NCBI RefSeq assembly: GCF_000001735.4
Contig: NC_003076.8
Location: forward strand, 8,494,001 to 8,558,000
Direction: 5' to 3'
From: Arabidopsis thaliana
Lineage: Eukaryota; Streptophyta; Magnoliopsida; Brassicales; Brassicaceae
DNA length: 64,000 nt
Shown one piece after another: positions 1 through 13,285 of the stretch (the first letter of the stretch is position 1; the number at the start of each line of letters is the position of its first letter). Under the pieces are notes generated by a model. The model saw nothing but the letters and a program-made list of their open reading frames with translations. It was not told the origin of the DNA and made no database searches. Made by a program: the position numbers and the translations under genes.

Positions 1-536
1 ACATTTTCCTCAGCGAGTCTGATTGAAACCAGAATTGATGAATAGTCAAAAGCTAGCTAAGTAAGAAGAAAACCAGAATTGGAAGAAGAAATTAACATCA
101 GAGTATTGACCTGTGACGTTTTGAGTACCCTGAGGTTCATTAGACAGAGCAGGAGGAGAATTGATAGGAAAATATGAAACTTTTGCTTTACTCAAATGGG
201 AGCTTAGGTTCTGCAACAAATCAACATCTATATCTTTGAGAACGTAGTTTCTGCAAGTCGAGAACTTTAAGAGAAGAAGAAGAAGAAAACCGAACCTCAT
301 GAGCCAAATGTGACATCAAAACCACAGTGTAGTGTTGTTGAACACGAGCGAAAACTGCGGCAATGGCCTGCAAAGAGAAAAGCACCTTCTTTGGTTTTGT
401 TTCCTAAGAGAACCCAAAATTCGAAAGAGATTCTGAGAGTAGAGAGGGAGATTACAGCGAGAGGGTAGACATCGCCTTTGGTACCGAAAGCCATGAAGAG
501 AGCGATAGCTTTCCTTCTCTCCGGTTCCTCCTCCAT
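1..536 (-). CDS. UDP-glycosyltransferase, sterol-glucosyltransferase-like (5' part only)
   Basis: Only the N-terminal part is in the window; the gene runs off the left edge. I read four exons on the minus strand: 456-536, 296-367, 111-210 and 1-18 (continuing). All have GT-AG borders and the joins keep frame. The protein starts MEEEPERRKA and soon shows FMAFGTKGDVYPLAAI, the N-terminal Rossmann strand and glycine loop (GTxGDV.P) typical of GT1/UGT80-type sterol glucosyltransferases and their bacterial relatives. These enzymes transfer glucose from UDP-glucose to a sterol or similar acceptor; the acceptor here cannot be told. The start at 536 is the first in-frame ATG; upstream only a GTG at 590 extends the frame. 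I recall this locus as At5g24750. The C-terminal UDP-sugar-binding half is outside the window, so family membership rests on the N-terminus and memory. Confidence 0.8.
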
Positions 537-1034
537 TGTGTTGCTCAATGCTCCGATGAAGCGACAGAGACTGTTCACCGTAGCGATCACCAGTAAAGTG
601 CGTTTGTAACATTTAAGGTATCGTTGAAAAGCATTAGAATCGCGTTTAAAACACGGTCGTGTCTCACCATTTAGTAAAAGCTATACTCAAACCGGTTAGA
701 GTTTAGACTACAATGAATAAAAACTCAAACTTTGTAAGTTTTGGCAATTCTGATCTGCAAAAAAAAAAAGTTTTGTTTTGTAAAAATGTATACTTGAAAC
801 ACTGTTATCAATTTAAGATCAATGTCCTTGGTTCTAGGAACTCGTTTGATTCATCATGTGAGAATCCATCTTTATAATGTATGAACGATCACTTCACAAC
901 AAACCAAAAGAAAAAAAAAAGTCTCATAACTCTATAGAAAACCATCACTTTTGTTTTATACAACAACTCAGCTGTAGAATATACAGAGCTCTCGTTAATC
1001 TTTCTTGAATCTGTGACATGTGTTTTCCGAGACA

Positions 1035-3245
<2,211 letters not shown>

Positions 3246-3674
3246 TGTTCTCCCAAATTTTCTTACTTCAAGCACAAAACGAAGAGACCTTGAAGAAGAA
3301 GAAGACGAAAACGAAAAAACGGAGCTTCATCACCTAACACCGACCCTGAAGAAGAAGAGGAAGAAACAGAGGTTCTTCACCTAACACCGAATCACCACCA
3401 ACCACCATTGAGCTTAAGTGATTCAACAAAGTTAAAAAAATGCTGACTTTACAGCTTTAGAGGTCCCACGTTCGATGAAAGTTATTCCCGCCACCAACCC
3501 TTTTCGTCAACTAATCCGAAACTTCATCCTAAGTCTTGCAATGGATTCAATTATTCAAATCTAATTTTAGTTTCTTCTGCGTTCGACATTCTTATGGAAT
3601 TACATGAAACCAAAGAAACCAAAAAAAAAACTTTTTTGTGAAAGAAACGAGGACATGAGATGAGAATAATATTA

Positions 3675-3706
3675 TTGGGCTTTTTATAGTGGGCTCTATT
3701 GGGCTT
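3675..3706 (-). promoter_or_regulatory. Site II-like elements upstream of the ADH-like gene
   Basis: Three TGGGC/TGGGCT motifs occur within about 30 bp, roughly 430 bp upstream of the ADH-like ATG at 3245. Such TCP-bound site II boxes are common in plant housekeeping promoters. Assignment to this gene is by position only. Confidence 0.4.
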
Positions 3707-4615
3707 ATCTTACTCCATTATATTCATGATACGATTAAATTGAAAAATGAGGAAATTATTTTTCAAATGGTACATCATTTTGAGAAAAGATGAGTTTGAT
3801 GAATAGTATTCCCTCACATACATTAACATTATGATGTAGTACTATTCATAATTTTACTTTTTTTCCAGGAAGTGAAATACTGGAGAAAAAAGTTCCTCTT
3901 TTTATAATATTTTCTCTTAAAATAAAGGACCAAAAGAGATGGTTCATTGGATTTGAACGTTTTAATTGTTCTAAAACACTTGGAGAGTCTTCTTGGCTTC
4001 ATGATCTTGGTGCAGCAAGAGATTAGAGTTTGATTTGTTTCAAGTTTTTTTCTGGTCTGGTTTTCTATGTCCTTTCTAATTTTATGTACCCTTTTGAACT
4101 TTCAGTTTTTAATAAAATTCATAATCGATAAAAAAAAAAATCTTGATCGATGACAAAAGAAAAGGAGATTGTTTATTGGTTTTAATTGTTTTTTTTGTTA
4201 AAGTTTTATTGGTTTTAATTGTTATCTTCCAAACCACAAACTTTATAATTTCCTAGCTACAAATTGTAATGTATCGTTGTTAAATTGTTTACATGAATTG
4301 TCGTGAGTCGTGACCATGATTTGAGTAATTGGTGCATTGGTACATAGTCGGGTGATAATGATATGATCATGAAACTCATGAAAAAAATACTCACTTTCAT
4401 TACGCAGAAAATGGACAACGATCAATAGATATAGAGAGACACATGCAACATAGAATATGACCGAGGCTTGTCCCCATGCAATATATATATATATATTCAC
4501 ACCTAACACTCGTGGAGAGGCACGTGTATATTTGTTCATGTGTAGGTTCAACGTATCTGGCCACCATAATTGGTCCTGATTAATAGATTAATAATAACAA
4601 AAATAAAATATCACT

Positions 4616-4649
<34 letters not shown>

Positions 4650-5490
4650 AAAATGGTCTTGTATGTTTTAACTAGTTTGTGAATCATTTTTTTTGCTAAA
4701 ATTCAAGTATAGTCGAATATTAAATAAACGCCTATAAAAAGATGCTAGCCCATGGAAACTCCGAACCTCTGTAAGTATGCACGGGATCATGTCAAATTGG
4801 AACCCTATAAGGCCAAAAAGTCACATTAGATTTCAACTAGTATTTAGAAATCTCTAAACAAATAGCATATCACATGATATTGAATTATTGATTAAATATG
4901 GTGAGTTGATTAAAAATACCAACCAATAACCCACTTAAAATAAAAATCTATTTGTTATATATATATTTTTTCGTGGAATGACATATTATTAGTTGTTTGT
5001 TTTGATAAACAGACTTATAATTCTTTAACTGACCCAAGAAAATATATTATTCTATATACCAGCGTGAAGATCAATTGTAGCCGGCGAACAAATAATCTGT
5101 ACGTGGTCCAAGAATTGAATTCAATTTGATGCGATCAATGTAAAACGCAAAAGAAGTTCAATTCATCTTGTAGGATAACACAAGAAGATCTAGGTAACGA
5201 ATTTTTTTTTGCTAACTTAAAGATCTAGGTAACGAATTGGTAATAAACAACATTGATACTCAAAACCATCTTAAACTCTGCTCTCTATCACTCGATCCAA
5301 CAAGTTAAAGATTTAAGGTTTTAAAATCCATTTTATAAATAAATTTTTATTGCAAAACTATATTGGAAATCAGAGAAATTTGAAAAATTCACTTTTAAAG
5401 TTTTTTAATAACTGATAACGTACTACTTCAAAAACTGTAAACCAAATGCTAAGAATGCATATATGTTTCTGGCAACAAAGAGATAACAGA
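3707..5490. other. AT-rich intergenic spacer
   Basis: No coding region is supported. The spacer contains a run of about 27 T residues near 4620-4647, an (AT)n microsatellite near 4482-4495, and a short direct duplication around 5190-5240 (AGATCTAGGTAACGAATT occurs twice). Confidence 0.6.
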
Positions 5491-5496
5491 TAATAA

Positions 5497-5810
5497 TTAG
5501 TGTACGTGAAAGGCTTCGACTGATGCAAATGCTTGCTGGTCCCATTATGTTTTATAACAGACGAGATATTTCACTTACACCACTCGTTTCTTGAGCACGT
5601 TGTGACCGTGCTGAATGGCGTTTTTTTTTTTATCTTATCAATTATCGTAGGCTTTATGCTTGTGAATTTTGAACACTAATTAATTACTTTGAAGTTGTTC
5701 CACATAACTACAAAAAAATGTTTGTGCCTACGAAGAACTTGAGCGTAACTTATGTTTGCGGGAATAATTAATTCCTTGTGTAGTTGGTACGTATAACAAT
5801 GAAAAACGAG
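5497..5810 (-). promoter_or_regulatory. Orphan VSP-type 5' flank (promoter relic without a gene)
   Basis: This block aligns by eye with the upstream flanks of VSP2 (about 7965-8250) and VSP1 (about 15015-15310). Shared landmarks come in the same order. These are a GATGCAAATGCTTG-type stretch, GGTCCCATTATG, the TTCACTTACACCACTCGTTT block, and CACGTT at 5596-5601 (AACGTG on the minus strand). Further along are a GAATGGCGTTT-like stretch and a TTTGCGGGAATAATT-like stretch. In the two genes this flank drives a minus-strand VSP gene, so here a gene would be expected left of about 5400. The 4500-5490 interval shows no VSP exon, no DLDDT motif and no signal-peptide ORF. I infer a third VSP unit whose coding part was lost, or a duplicated promoter fragment. 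Confidence 0.75.
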
Positions 5811-6500
5811 GTATAGAAAAAATACAATGAAGTAACTTAAATTATTTTAAAACAATTTTAGTTTTCCTTCAAGTGTCATATATTGCATATTTTTTCTCGT
5901 AACAACTTAACTTTTATGTGGCCTTTAAGAAATAAAAATTAAGTTTAATATCTCGGGTTTCAAATTTATTTTTGGTATGATGTCATCTAATAAAATTAAA
6001 CATTTACAGAAAAACAAGATGTTACGGAAAAATAACATGTTATGGAGAAAACATTATGTATTCATAAAATTAAACAAAAACCACAGTCAGAAAAAGATAT
6101 TCACTGTTAATTTGGCAATAATTTACATCTATTTTCTTGATTACATCTTTATTTCTTATTATAAAATTATTTCATTTTAATTATCTGACTCACATTATTT
6201 TATATACCATGTTTACGTTTTCTATCGGATTATATACTTCTCGTGTGCTGATAACCAAGTAGTAAACAATTAAACGTGACTCACAAAATGGTGACACATA
6301 CCAACCTTTAATTTACGAGATTGTGTCACAACACATACCAACCTTCGATTTACTAAATTGCGACATGGTTAATATTTTACTTTTCATAATATAAATTATA
6401 GAAATATTTTTATTCCAAATTTCCCAATTAAATTTTATTTTTAATTTTATAAATTTATTTAGCTAAGTTAGTTTCCAGTTCAAATTTATACTTTTCATTG
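5811..6500. other. AT-rich spacer downstream of VSP2
   Basis: No supported gene. A short open frame at 5977-6180 is low-complexity Lys/Asn/Ile sequence expected by chance in AT-rich DNA. Confidence 0.6.
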
Positions 6501-6712
6501 TATTAGATTTACATGGTGAATATCATTTCATGGCCACTTAATTAATGACCCCTTTAAAGAAAAACAACATTTAGTACGAAGTCTTTGTACTTATTAAGTT
6601 ACGATAGGATAGACATTTTATTTATGCAGCGGTGCCAAAACGGCTACAAAGATAAACGAAACGACATAGATATGAAGTGTATACAAGGGGACAATGCGAT
6701 GAAGATAGATTC

Positions 6713-7844
6713 TTAAGAAGGTACGTAGTAGAGTGGATTTGGGAGCTTAAAAACCCTCCCAGGGGTATCCTCAACCAAATCAGCCCATTGATCTCCGATA
6801 TTGCCAACGATGTTGTATCCTTTCTTCACGAGACTCTTCCTCACCTTTGACTTGTACACCACTTGCCTCAAGTTCGAACCATTAGGCCTACATTTCCATA
6901 TTTAGTCCTTGATTCAATCACATATATGATACTTATAATTTATTTAATTACTATATAACTAACTACTTGAATATTCTTACTTCAATATGAGATGCTTCCA
7001 GTAGGTCACGCCAGCAGCTTCGAGATTGTCGAGAGTGACATTCTTCCACAACTTCCAACGGTCACTGAGTATGATGGGTTCAATCCCGAGCTCTATGATG
7101 TTTTGGTAAAGATGCAAGGCCTCCGGGAGTCCAGGGGTTGATGCTCCGGTCCCTAACCACAACCAGTACGCCCCCGGGTCGGTCTTCTCTGTTCTAAGAA
7201 TCCAAAAAAAAAAAAAGTAGTTCAAAATGAAATCACAAAGTAAGATATATATGAAAAAAAACATTTAGGTCAGTACTGAAACTATTTAGAGTTGCAAATA
7301 ATATATATAAAATAAAACCGAAACGTGCATATAGTGATATCTAAACCATTAAAAAAAAAATATGAAGATAATATTGTTAATGCAATGGAGGTGGTGTGGG
7401 TAGAACTAATAATGATAATTATGCGTATATATACCCGTATCCATATTTTGCGTAGTAGGGAATACTAGAGAGGAGGGTATCATCTAGGTCAAAGATCCAA
7501 ACATTGACGGTGTCGTTCTTTAGGGCAAGTCCTTTGGCATAGAAATAAGCCTCTTTGCACACGGTTTTGGAGTCGTATTGGTACTGTTTGGAAGTGATCA
7601 AGTAGTCTTCAACATAGTCTTTGCAATTTGCGGGCACCGTGTCGAAGTCTATGATGTTAGAGGTCTCAACACCAAGGTGCCAGCTTCTGCAGTTGGCGTA
7701 GTTGATGGAAAGTTTCTCTTTCTCTAAGAGTTCGGCTACGTTCCCAAAGATGGTTTTCGAATCGACGAGTTCGATGAGCCCTGGAACGGATGCCGAGACC
7801 GTAGCGGCCAAGAGCAAGAGAAGTGAAAGTGAGAGGATTTTCAT
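6713..7844 (-). CDS. VSP2: Vegetative storage protein 2, acid phosphatase-like (HAD superfamily)
   Basis: Three exons on the minus strand: 7435-7844, 6981-7193 and 6713-6887 (410, 213 and 175 nt), with GT-AG borders, encode 265 residues, the length I recall for Arabidopsis VSP2. The N-terminus is a secretory signal (MKILSLSLLLLLAATVSA). HAD class-B-type motifs follow: DLDDT at residues 119-123 (both aspartates present), a SDRW motif II, a conserved K in HLILK, and GNIGDQWADL as motif IV. By family knowledge the protein is an acid phosphatase that accumulates as a vacuolar storage protein after jasmonate or wounding and deters insects. A TATAAATA box lies at 7907-7914 on the minus strand, 63 bp before the ATG, and an AACGTG box at 8067-8072. 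It is a tandem paralogue of VSP1. Relative to VSP1 it lacks five residues just after the signal peptide. Confidence 0.96.
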
Positions 7845-7906
7845 GTTTTTTATGGTATGGTTTATTGTTTAGTTTGTGATGTTTATATGTGTGACGCAAA
7901 GGGTGG

Positions 7907-8072
7907 TATTTATAATGAGGTGGGGTTATGAGAAATGATTAAGAAGCCAGATGAGAAATGAGGAGATATGTGTGCTTGTCTGTTTTCGATTGGTGCAACA
8001 AATGCTACTGGTCCCATAATGTTTATAATCGACGATATTTTTCACTTACACCACTCGTTTTTAGTGCACGTT
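7907..8072 (-). promoter_or_regulatory. VSP2 proximal promoter with TATA box and T/G-box
   Basis: TATAAATA (7907-7914, minus strand) lies 63 bp before the ATG. AACGTG (8067-8072) lies in a block nearly identical to VSP1 and to the orphan copy at 5.5 kb. AACGTG/G-box-type elements are bound by MYC2-class bHLH factors in jasmonate-responsive VSP and LOX promoters (established for the family); binding here is inferred. Confidence 0.7.
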
Positions 8073-8799
8073 GAGATTGTGTGCTTAACTAGAATTTGGC
8101 GTTTTGTTGTTCTATTATCTTTGGCTTATCTGCTTGTAAATTTTGAATTAGAGTTTCGTTTTGGAGAATACTGTAAAGTTGTTCTACATTACTAGAAAAA
8201 TGTATTGAATATGTTGATGTGAGTATAATTTGTGTTTGCGGAAATAATATATAGAGTAAATGTTTCATTTTTTTTTTTTTGATAAATAATTGATAGAGTA
8301 ATTGGGAAAACCAATAAAATGCAAAACGAGTAATTGACAACAGGTTCCACAGTGAGCGAGAAGAGATGGGTGTACTGTGAATAATATAAGAGATGAGACA
8401 TGACGATAAGAAATGTGAGGTACACAAGAATAGACGTTAAATAATTGTTACGTAAAGTCGTAACATTAAATAATTCAATAAATTAGCAAACATATATAGC
8501 TGTATCACTATTCACTAGTTGTTGACAAATATTTGAATAACGATTTTCATGCCCGAGATTGGGAACAGTTTCTAATTGCCACCAAGATTTTCCACAAAAA
8601 GTTGTATCTTGGTGATAGCTATAGTTTCAACGATAATTGTCCAGTCTTCCAACAATATTGTTATATATTTTTTTCTAATGCATATAACCTCATGACGAAA
8701 TATTTAAGTAGTTTAATAGAATTTTTATATATCAAAAAGTATATATAGTGTTGCAAACCAAGTTGTGGTACACTACAAGAGAACAAAACCCTTTTCGAC

Positions 8800-9240
8800 A
8801 GACTTTTCGACGATAAATAAACGGTCGAAAATTTTCGACGGTTTCGTAATGGTATTCCGACGGTTTTCTGACGACATGTTTTCCGTCAAAATGTCGTCGA
8901 ACTTTTCTGACGAATTCTAAATGATCGACAATTCATCAGTCATTTCCAACGAAACTCCGACCAAATTAAATCCGACCAAATTAAATCCGACCAAATGTTT
9001 CGACGGATTTCCGACCAAAATATATCCGTTTTGATCCCTAGAATATTCATCAGAATATTCTGCACTTTTCCGACGGAATTCCAACGAAATACACTCGGTC
9101 AAGTAGCTACTCGGTCAATTCGCCGCACGGTCACATAGCCGTGCATTTTTTTATTTTAAAAAATAAATATTCAAAATTTCCGTCGGAAATTCGTCGCCAA
9201 AACCCGTCGGACGTCCGTCGAAAACCCGTCGAAAACATTG
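8800..9240. repeat. Left subterminal repeat array of the CACTA element
   Basis: Short motifs of the TTTTCGACGG / CCGTCGGAA type recur many times in both orientations. They also include three direct copies of AAATCCGACCAAAT-like units near 8965-9000. They match the right-end array, which supports a shared transposase-binding role. Confidence 0.7.
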
Positions 9241-9316
9241 ATAATTCTCATCTTTATATTTTTCTACCATCATTCACAAAATCGTCCAAGCAGCAACAAA
9301 ATATAACCAGAGAGAA

Positions 9317-10735
9317 ATGGCTTCTTCAAATCCGTTTAATTATTTTCGATCATGGATGGACCAGCCCATGCGTGATCCGCTAACGGAGTTACTAATGCCG
9401 GAATATGCAGAAGGTCTTAAACAATTCATGGCATTCGCGACAAATCAACCGGTAACCATCGAATCAAAAAAAATGTGTTGTACATGTCGGAATTTTGGAG
9501 TTCTTCATGTATCTCAAGTTTGGATGCACTTATATGGGGAAGGGTTTATGTCGGGGTACAAAGTTTGGTTCATGCATGGAGAGAATGAGTCAATGGTGAA
9601 TTATGGTAGTTGTAGCGAATATTATCCTGTTGATAGGTTAGTGGAACCAAATCCGGAAGTAGATGCAAATGTAGGTACCGTTCAGATGGTAAATGATGCT
9701 TTTCGTGAAAATGTACACTCGTTTGATGGGGATAGTGATAGAGTAGAGGAACCTAATTTAGAAGCACGGAAGTTTTTTGATATGTTAGATGCAGCAAAAT
9801 ATCCCTTATATAAAGGATGTAAAAAGGGTCATTCGCCTTTATCTGCTGCAACTAAGTTGATGGGTATCAAAACGGATTATAATTTGTCCGAGGATTGTGT
9901 GGATGCGATTACTGATTTTGTGAAAGATTTATCACCCGAAGATAATCTTGCACCGGGAACATACTACGAGGTGCAGAAATTGGTAGCTGGTCTTGGTTTA
10001 CCGTATCAGGTGATAGATGTGTGCATTGACAATTGTATGTTGTTCTGGAGAGAAGATTCAGATCGTTTGACATGTAAGTTTTGTCGCAAACCTCGGTATC
10101 GGGAAACAAGTGGACGAGTCCCAATTCCATACAAACGGATGTGGTATTTACCATTATCAGAGAGGTTGAAGAGGTTATATCAATCTAAGCGCACAGCCGG
10201 GCCAATGAGATGGCATGCAGAGCACACAACAGAAGGAAAAATTACGCATCCTTCTGATGCAGAAGCCTGGAAACATTTTCAAACAGTGCATCCTAGCTTT
10301 GCTTCCAAACAAAGGAACGTATATCTTGGATTATGTACAGATGGATTCAATCCCTTTGGAAAGCATGAGAGGCAGTACTCATTGTGGCCTGTTATCGTGA
10401 CACCTTGCAACTTGTCGCCATCATTATGCATGAAACGAGAGTTTCTATTTTTGACCATCCTCGTTCCTGGCCCACATCATCCAAGAAGATCACTCGACGT
10501 GTTTCTACAACCACTTATATACGAGTTACAAATGTTATGGGAGCATGGTGTTGAAGCGTTTGATGTTTCATCCCAACAGAATTTTGTCATGCGTGCGGCA
10601 CTTATGTGGACCATCAGCGGCTTTCCTGCATATGGTATGTTATCTGGATGGACAACGCATGGAAGGTTATCGTGTCCGTATTGTCAAAAATATGAATATA
10701 ATCAGCTAGTAATATACTTTGTAATTTTATTTTAG
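9317..10735 (+). pseudogene. Truncated TNP2-like CACTA transposase
   Basis: An open frame of 472 residues starts MASSNPFNYF. The N-terminus has the transposase-associated domain (roughly residues 15-90, with MCCTCRNFG and WMHLYGEGFM). The middle has the start of the TNP2 transposase domain (roughly 330-460), including YSLWPVIVTPCNL, LTILVPGPHHP, the L..LW..GV.....S....F.MRA.LMWTI.GFPAYG stretch and CPYCQ. Full TNP2 proteins continue for several hundred residues with the rest of the catalytic core. Here the frame ends shortly after CPYCQ and the following AT-rich stretch (10736-11085) has no continuation. The protein is therefore a 5' remnant, probably from an internal deletion, although the reading frame up to that point is intact. 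Confidence 0.85.
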
Positions 10736-11089
10736 ATTTAGATTGTTAGATTTAGGTTCATAGATATTATAGATCACTTACGTGACAAACCGTGGTTATA
10801 GATCACTTGCATGAACCACGATTTGTATTTTTCGTTTTTTAATTTATTAATCATATGTTCCTCTTCGTCTTTGCTGGTGACTTGTGATGGAGTATGTTTT
10901 AGAAACCTCAACGAATTTAATCTCATATTTTAGTTTAATAAATTGTTATTTACGTGTCTTCTGAATTTTCCATTTAAAAATAAATTATACTTAGATATTT
11001 ATTTTGCTATGGTATCTATTGGTTTTTTGACATTACAAATTTTGATTATATTAAACTGTGTATTATTAATATTATTTTATTTTTTAGGA

Positions 11090-12432
11090 CTTCTTACCAA
11101 GATTTTCGTAGGTCTGAGACTCGATCCAATAATCAGGCGCACTCGACAACACCATCACCATCGTCCGTTCCCGAGTCGCAGCAGTCTGCGGCTCGTCCAC
11201 CAATGACAGTTGAGGAGCTAGTACAACAACCGGGGCGAACACTTCTCCGACGACTCCATCCAAAAAGGCGTGAAAAAGGGAGCACATGGTAAGTAAATTT
11301 TGTTCTCTGTTTTTAATATATAAAGATTTTATAGTATAAATTATATTATTTATCTCTATATGTAGGTTTGGTTATTCTAAAAATGGCATATCCAAATCGA
11401 TTTTACGGATGTTGCATGGAATGCTCAAACATCTGTATCCGAAGTACAATGATATGCTTCGCGATGATCAAGAGCTTTGGTTTAGAACTTTTGCGGTAAT
11501 GAATTTATTATTACGTACCATTATTTTGTTTGTTTTTTCTAACATAATTCTTTTTGTTTGTAGCATGAATTCAATAGGGATCATGTCCTCACACCCACTG
11601 TCCGTATCGCGTTTAACAAGTATGCTGCATCAAAATTTGCAGACCACATGAACATTTGGAAGGGAAAGTGGGCAGCAGGCAAGGAGTGTCCAAGAGGCTT
11701 GAACCCAGACATATGGCCTCGCTATAAAGAGTATTGGGCGTTGCCGGAGACTGCTCGTACCGCGGAAACCAACTCATAAAACCAGAAAAGAGAGCGTGGT
11801 GGCAAAGGTGTGGCGGTGCACAATGCGGGTTCGACGAGCTTCTTAAGTCGTACAGACGAATTGGTAAGTCTTTTACTCTTATTTAATTTCATGTTTTCTT
11901 TTAATTTAACTATATTTTTTTATTTGATTTATAGACGGAGAAGAACGGAGGTGTGAAACCTGATTTTGTAGAAATCATTGAGGATACACACACCAACAAG
12001 AAAACTGGATTAATTCAAGACGGTTACATCGCGGGTCTTGTTGAGACATTGAAGAGAAGGAAGACGGAGTGCCTCACACAGCTTCCCCAAAATGATGATG
12101 GATCCTCACCATCCAACGTCCAGGCCCGAGAAAAAATTAACCGCATGGTTCTTGAGGTAAGGTTTGTTTCATAGCATACATTTTTGTATAATTTTTAAAA
12201 AATTACTAATAGTTGTTATATACAGGAAGTTCCGTCAAACCGGAGTCGTGTGGTAGGATTAGGTAGCCTAAACGAAAGCACCAAAGATTTTTATGACGGC
12301 CCATCACGGGATTCTGAGATCCTTGCAGAGCTTGAGGAGAAAGACAAGGAGATCTTAGCTTTGAAGGAGCAAAACATGAAGATTCTTGACTTCATGCGTT
12401 CCAAATTTCCTGATTTTCCTGATGATCTATAA
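11090..12432 (+). pseudogene. Transposase_24 / TNPA-like gene of the CACTA element, with in-frame stop
   Basis: Exons read on the plus strand at about 11090-11288, 11366-11495, 11564 to about 11862, about 11935-12154 and about 12225-12432, each with plausible GT-AG borders. The product is rich in Ser/Pro at the start, then carries the plant transposase (Ptta/En/Spm) region: WFGYSKNG, ILRMLHGML, the W..P.....E....WA.PE stretch and GKGVAVHNAGS. It ends in a coiled-coil tail (AELEEKDKEILALKEQN). An in-frame TAA at 11777-11779 interrupts exon 3 between ETNS and NQKRERGG, where relatives read through. This single stop is the only clear lesion I see. In En/Spm elements TNPA-type proteins bind subterminal repeats. 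Confidence 0.8.
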
Positions 12433-12589
12433 ATGCTTTTATTTAAATTTAATTTTGTTGTTTTGTCAAACAATTTTATTTTCTTTCGTAGGATAATATA
12501 TGTATTTTTAAAATATTTATTTTATAATATTTTAAGAAAGAATTTTCTATAAAATTTAATTTAAATTAATAAAAATATTGGTAATTAAA

Positions 12590-13100
12590 TTAGACCCGTC
12601 GGTAATACAGACAATGTCAGTAACCCGTCGGAAAATACAACAACATCAGTAACCCGTCGGAAAATATAACAACGTCAATAACCCGTCGGAAAATACAACA
12701 GTCAGTAACCCGTCGGAAATACTTCGTCGGGAATCCATCGGGAATAATGTTGTCGGGAAATCGTCGAAGACGATACCGACCGATTTTCAACAACGTTCTG
12801 ATGCAATGCCTGACAACAATATTCGTTAGAAAATAGTCGAAAACTATTTCCGACGAAGATCCAACGATCATTTTCGACGATGTTCCAACCAGTTTCGCAA
12901 CCAATGTTATCGTCAGAAAAGCGTAGAGAAATTGTCGGAAAATACCTCGTCGGAAACCCGTCGGTAATTTGTAACACGTTTCCAACGACATTCAGATTTC
13001 CGACAAGATAGAATCGACCAATCTATGTTGTCGAAATGTCGTCGAATACGGCTATTTTTAACGGTATTTCGACGATTTCGTCCGTCGGAAAGAGCCTATA
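12590..13100. repeat. Right subterminal repeat array of the CACTA element
   Basis: Six or more direct copies of an AACCCGTCGGAAAATAC-like unit occur between 12595 and 12725, followed by diverged inverted copies up to the terminal inverted repeat. They resemble the left array and fit transposase-binding sites. Confidence 0.75.
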
Positions 13101-13111
13101 TTCTTGTAGTG

Positions 13112-13285
13112 GTAGAATAGTAGTTTCCATTTGAAATATGAAGTCTTCATGTGCGTATAGTTTAGGGATTAAAATTCTTCAACTATTTAAATTATTCGGT
13201 CTGAAAGTACCCTGGTTAACAACAAAAAAAAAAAGTTGCAACGACAAAAGTTTATGTTTTTATTTCATAAAAACTATTGACCAAA
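13112..13285. repeat. VSP2 upstream flank continued beyond the CACTA element
   Basis: This sequence resumes the alignment with the VSP1 flank at about 15590-15845 (TTCTTCAACTATTT, and TTGCAACGACA followed by AAGTTTATG/TTTAAGTT). Together with 6500-8770 it forms the interrupted VSP2 duplication unit. Confidence 0.7.

Larger units (their letters stand above)
6500..8770. repeat. Tandem duplication unit carrying VSP2 (left part)
   Basis: This segment, continued after the transposon by about 13112-13285, is a direct paralogous copy of about 13565-15845. Homology is visible in the 3' flank (a shared TTTAGTACGAAGTC and GCCAAAACGGCTACAAAG), across all three exons and introns, and through the promoter to about 930 bp upstream of the ATG. 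Confidence 0.85.
8771..13111. mobile_element. CACTA (En/Spm) DNA transposon, 4,341 bp, GTA target duplication
   Basis: The left end is CACTACAAGA at 8771-8780. The right end is its exact inverse TCTTGTAGTG at 13102-13111. A 3-bp direct repeat GTA flanks the element (8768-8770 and 13112-13114), as expected for CACTA transposons. Subterminal regions (about 8800-9240 and 12590-13100) are dense in short motifs such as CCGTCGGAAA in both orientations, the usual transposase-binding arrays. Internally there are two gene remnants on the plus strand: a truncated TNP2-like transposase and a Transposase_24/TNPA-like gene with a stop codon. The element lies about 930 bp upstream of the VSP2 ATG. It seems unable to move on its own but could be mobilised in trans. 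Confidence 0.93.

Noticed and set aside
4600..5490. Search for a remnant VSP coding region left of the orphan promoter
   Set aside because: No DLDDT, GDQWADL or signal-peptide-like frame was seen on the minus strand, so no pseudogene is annotated there.
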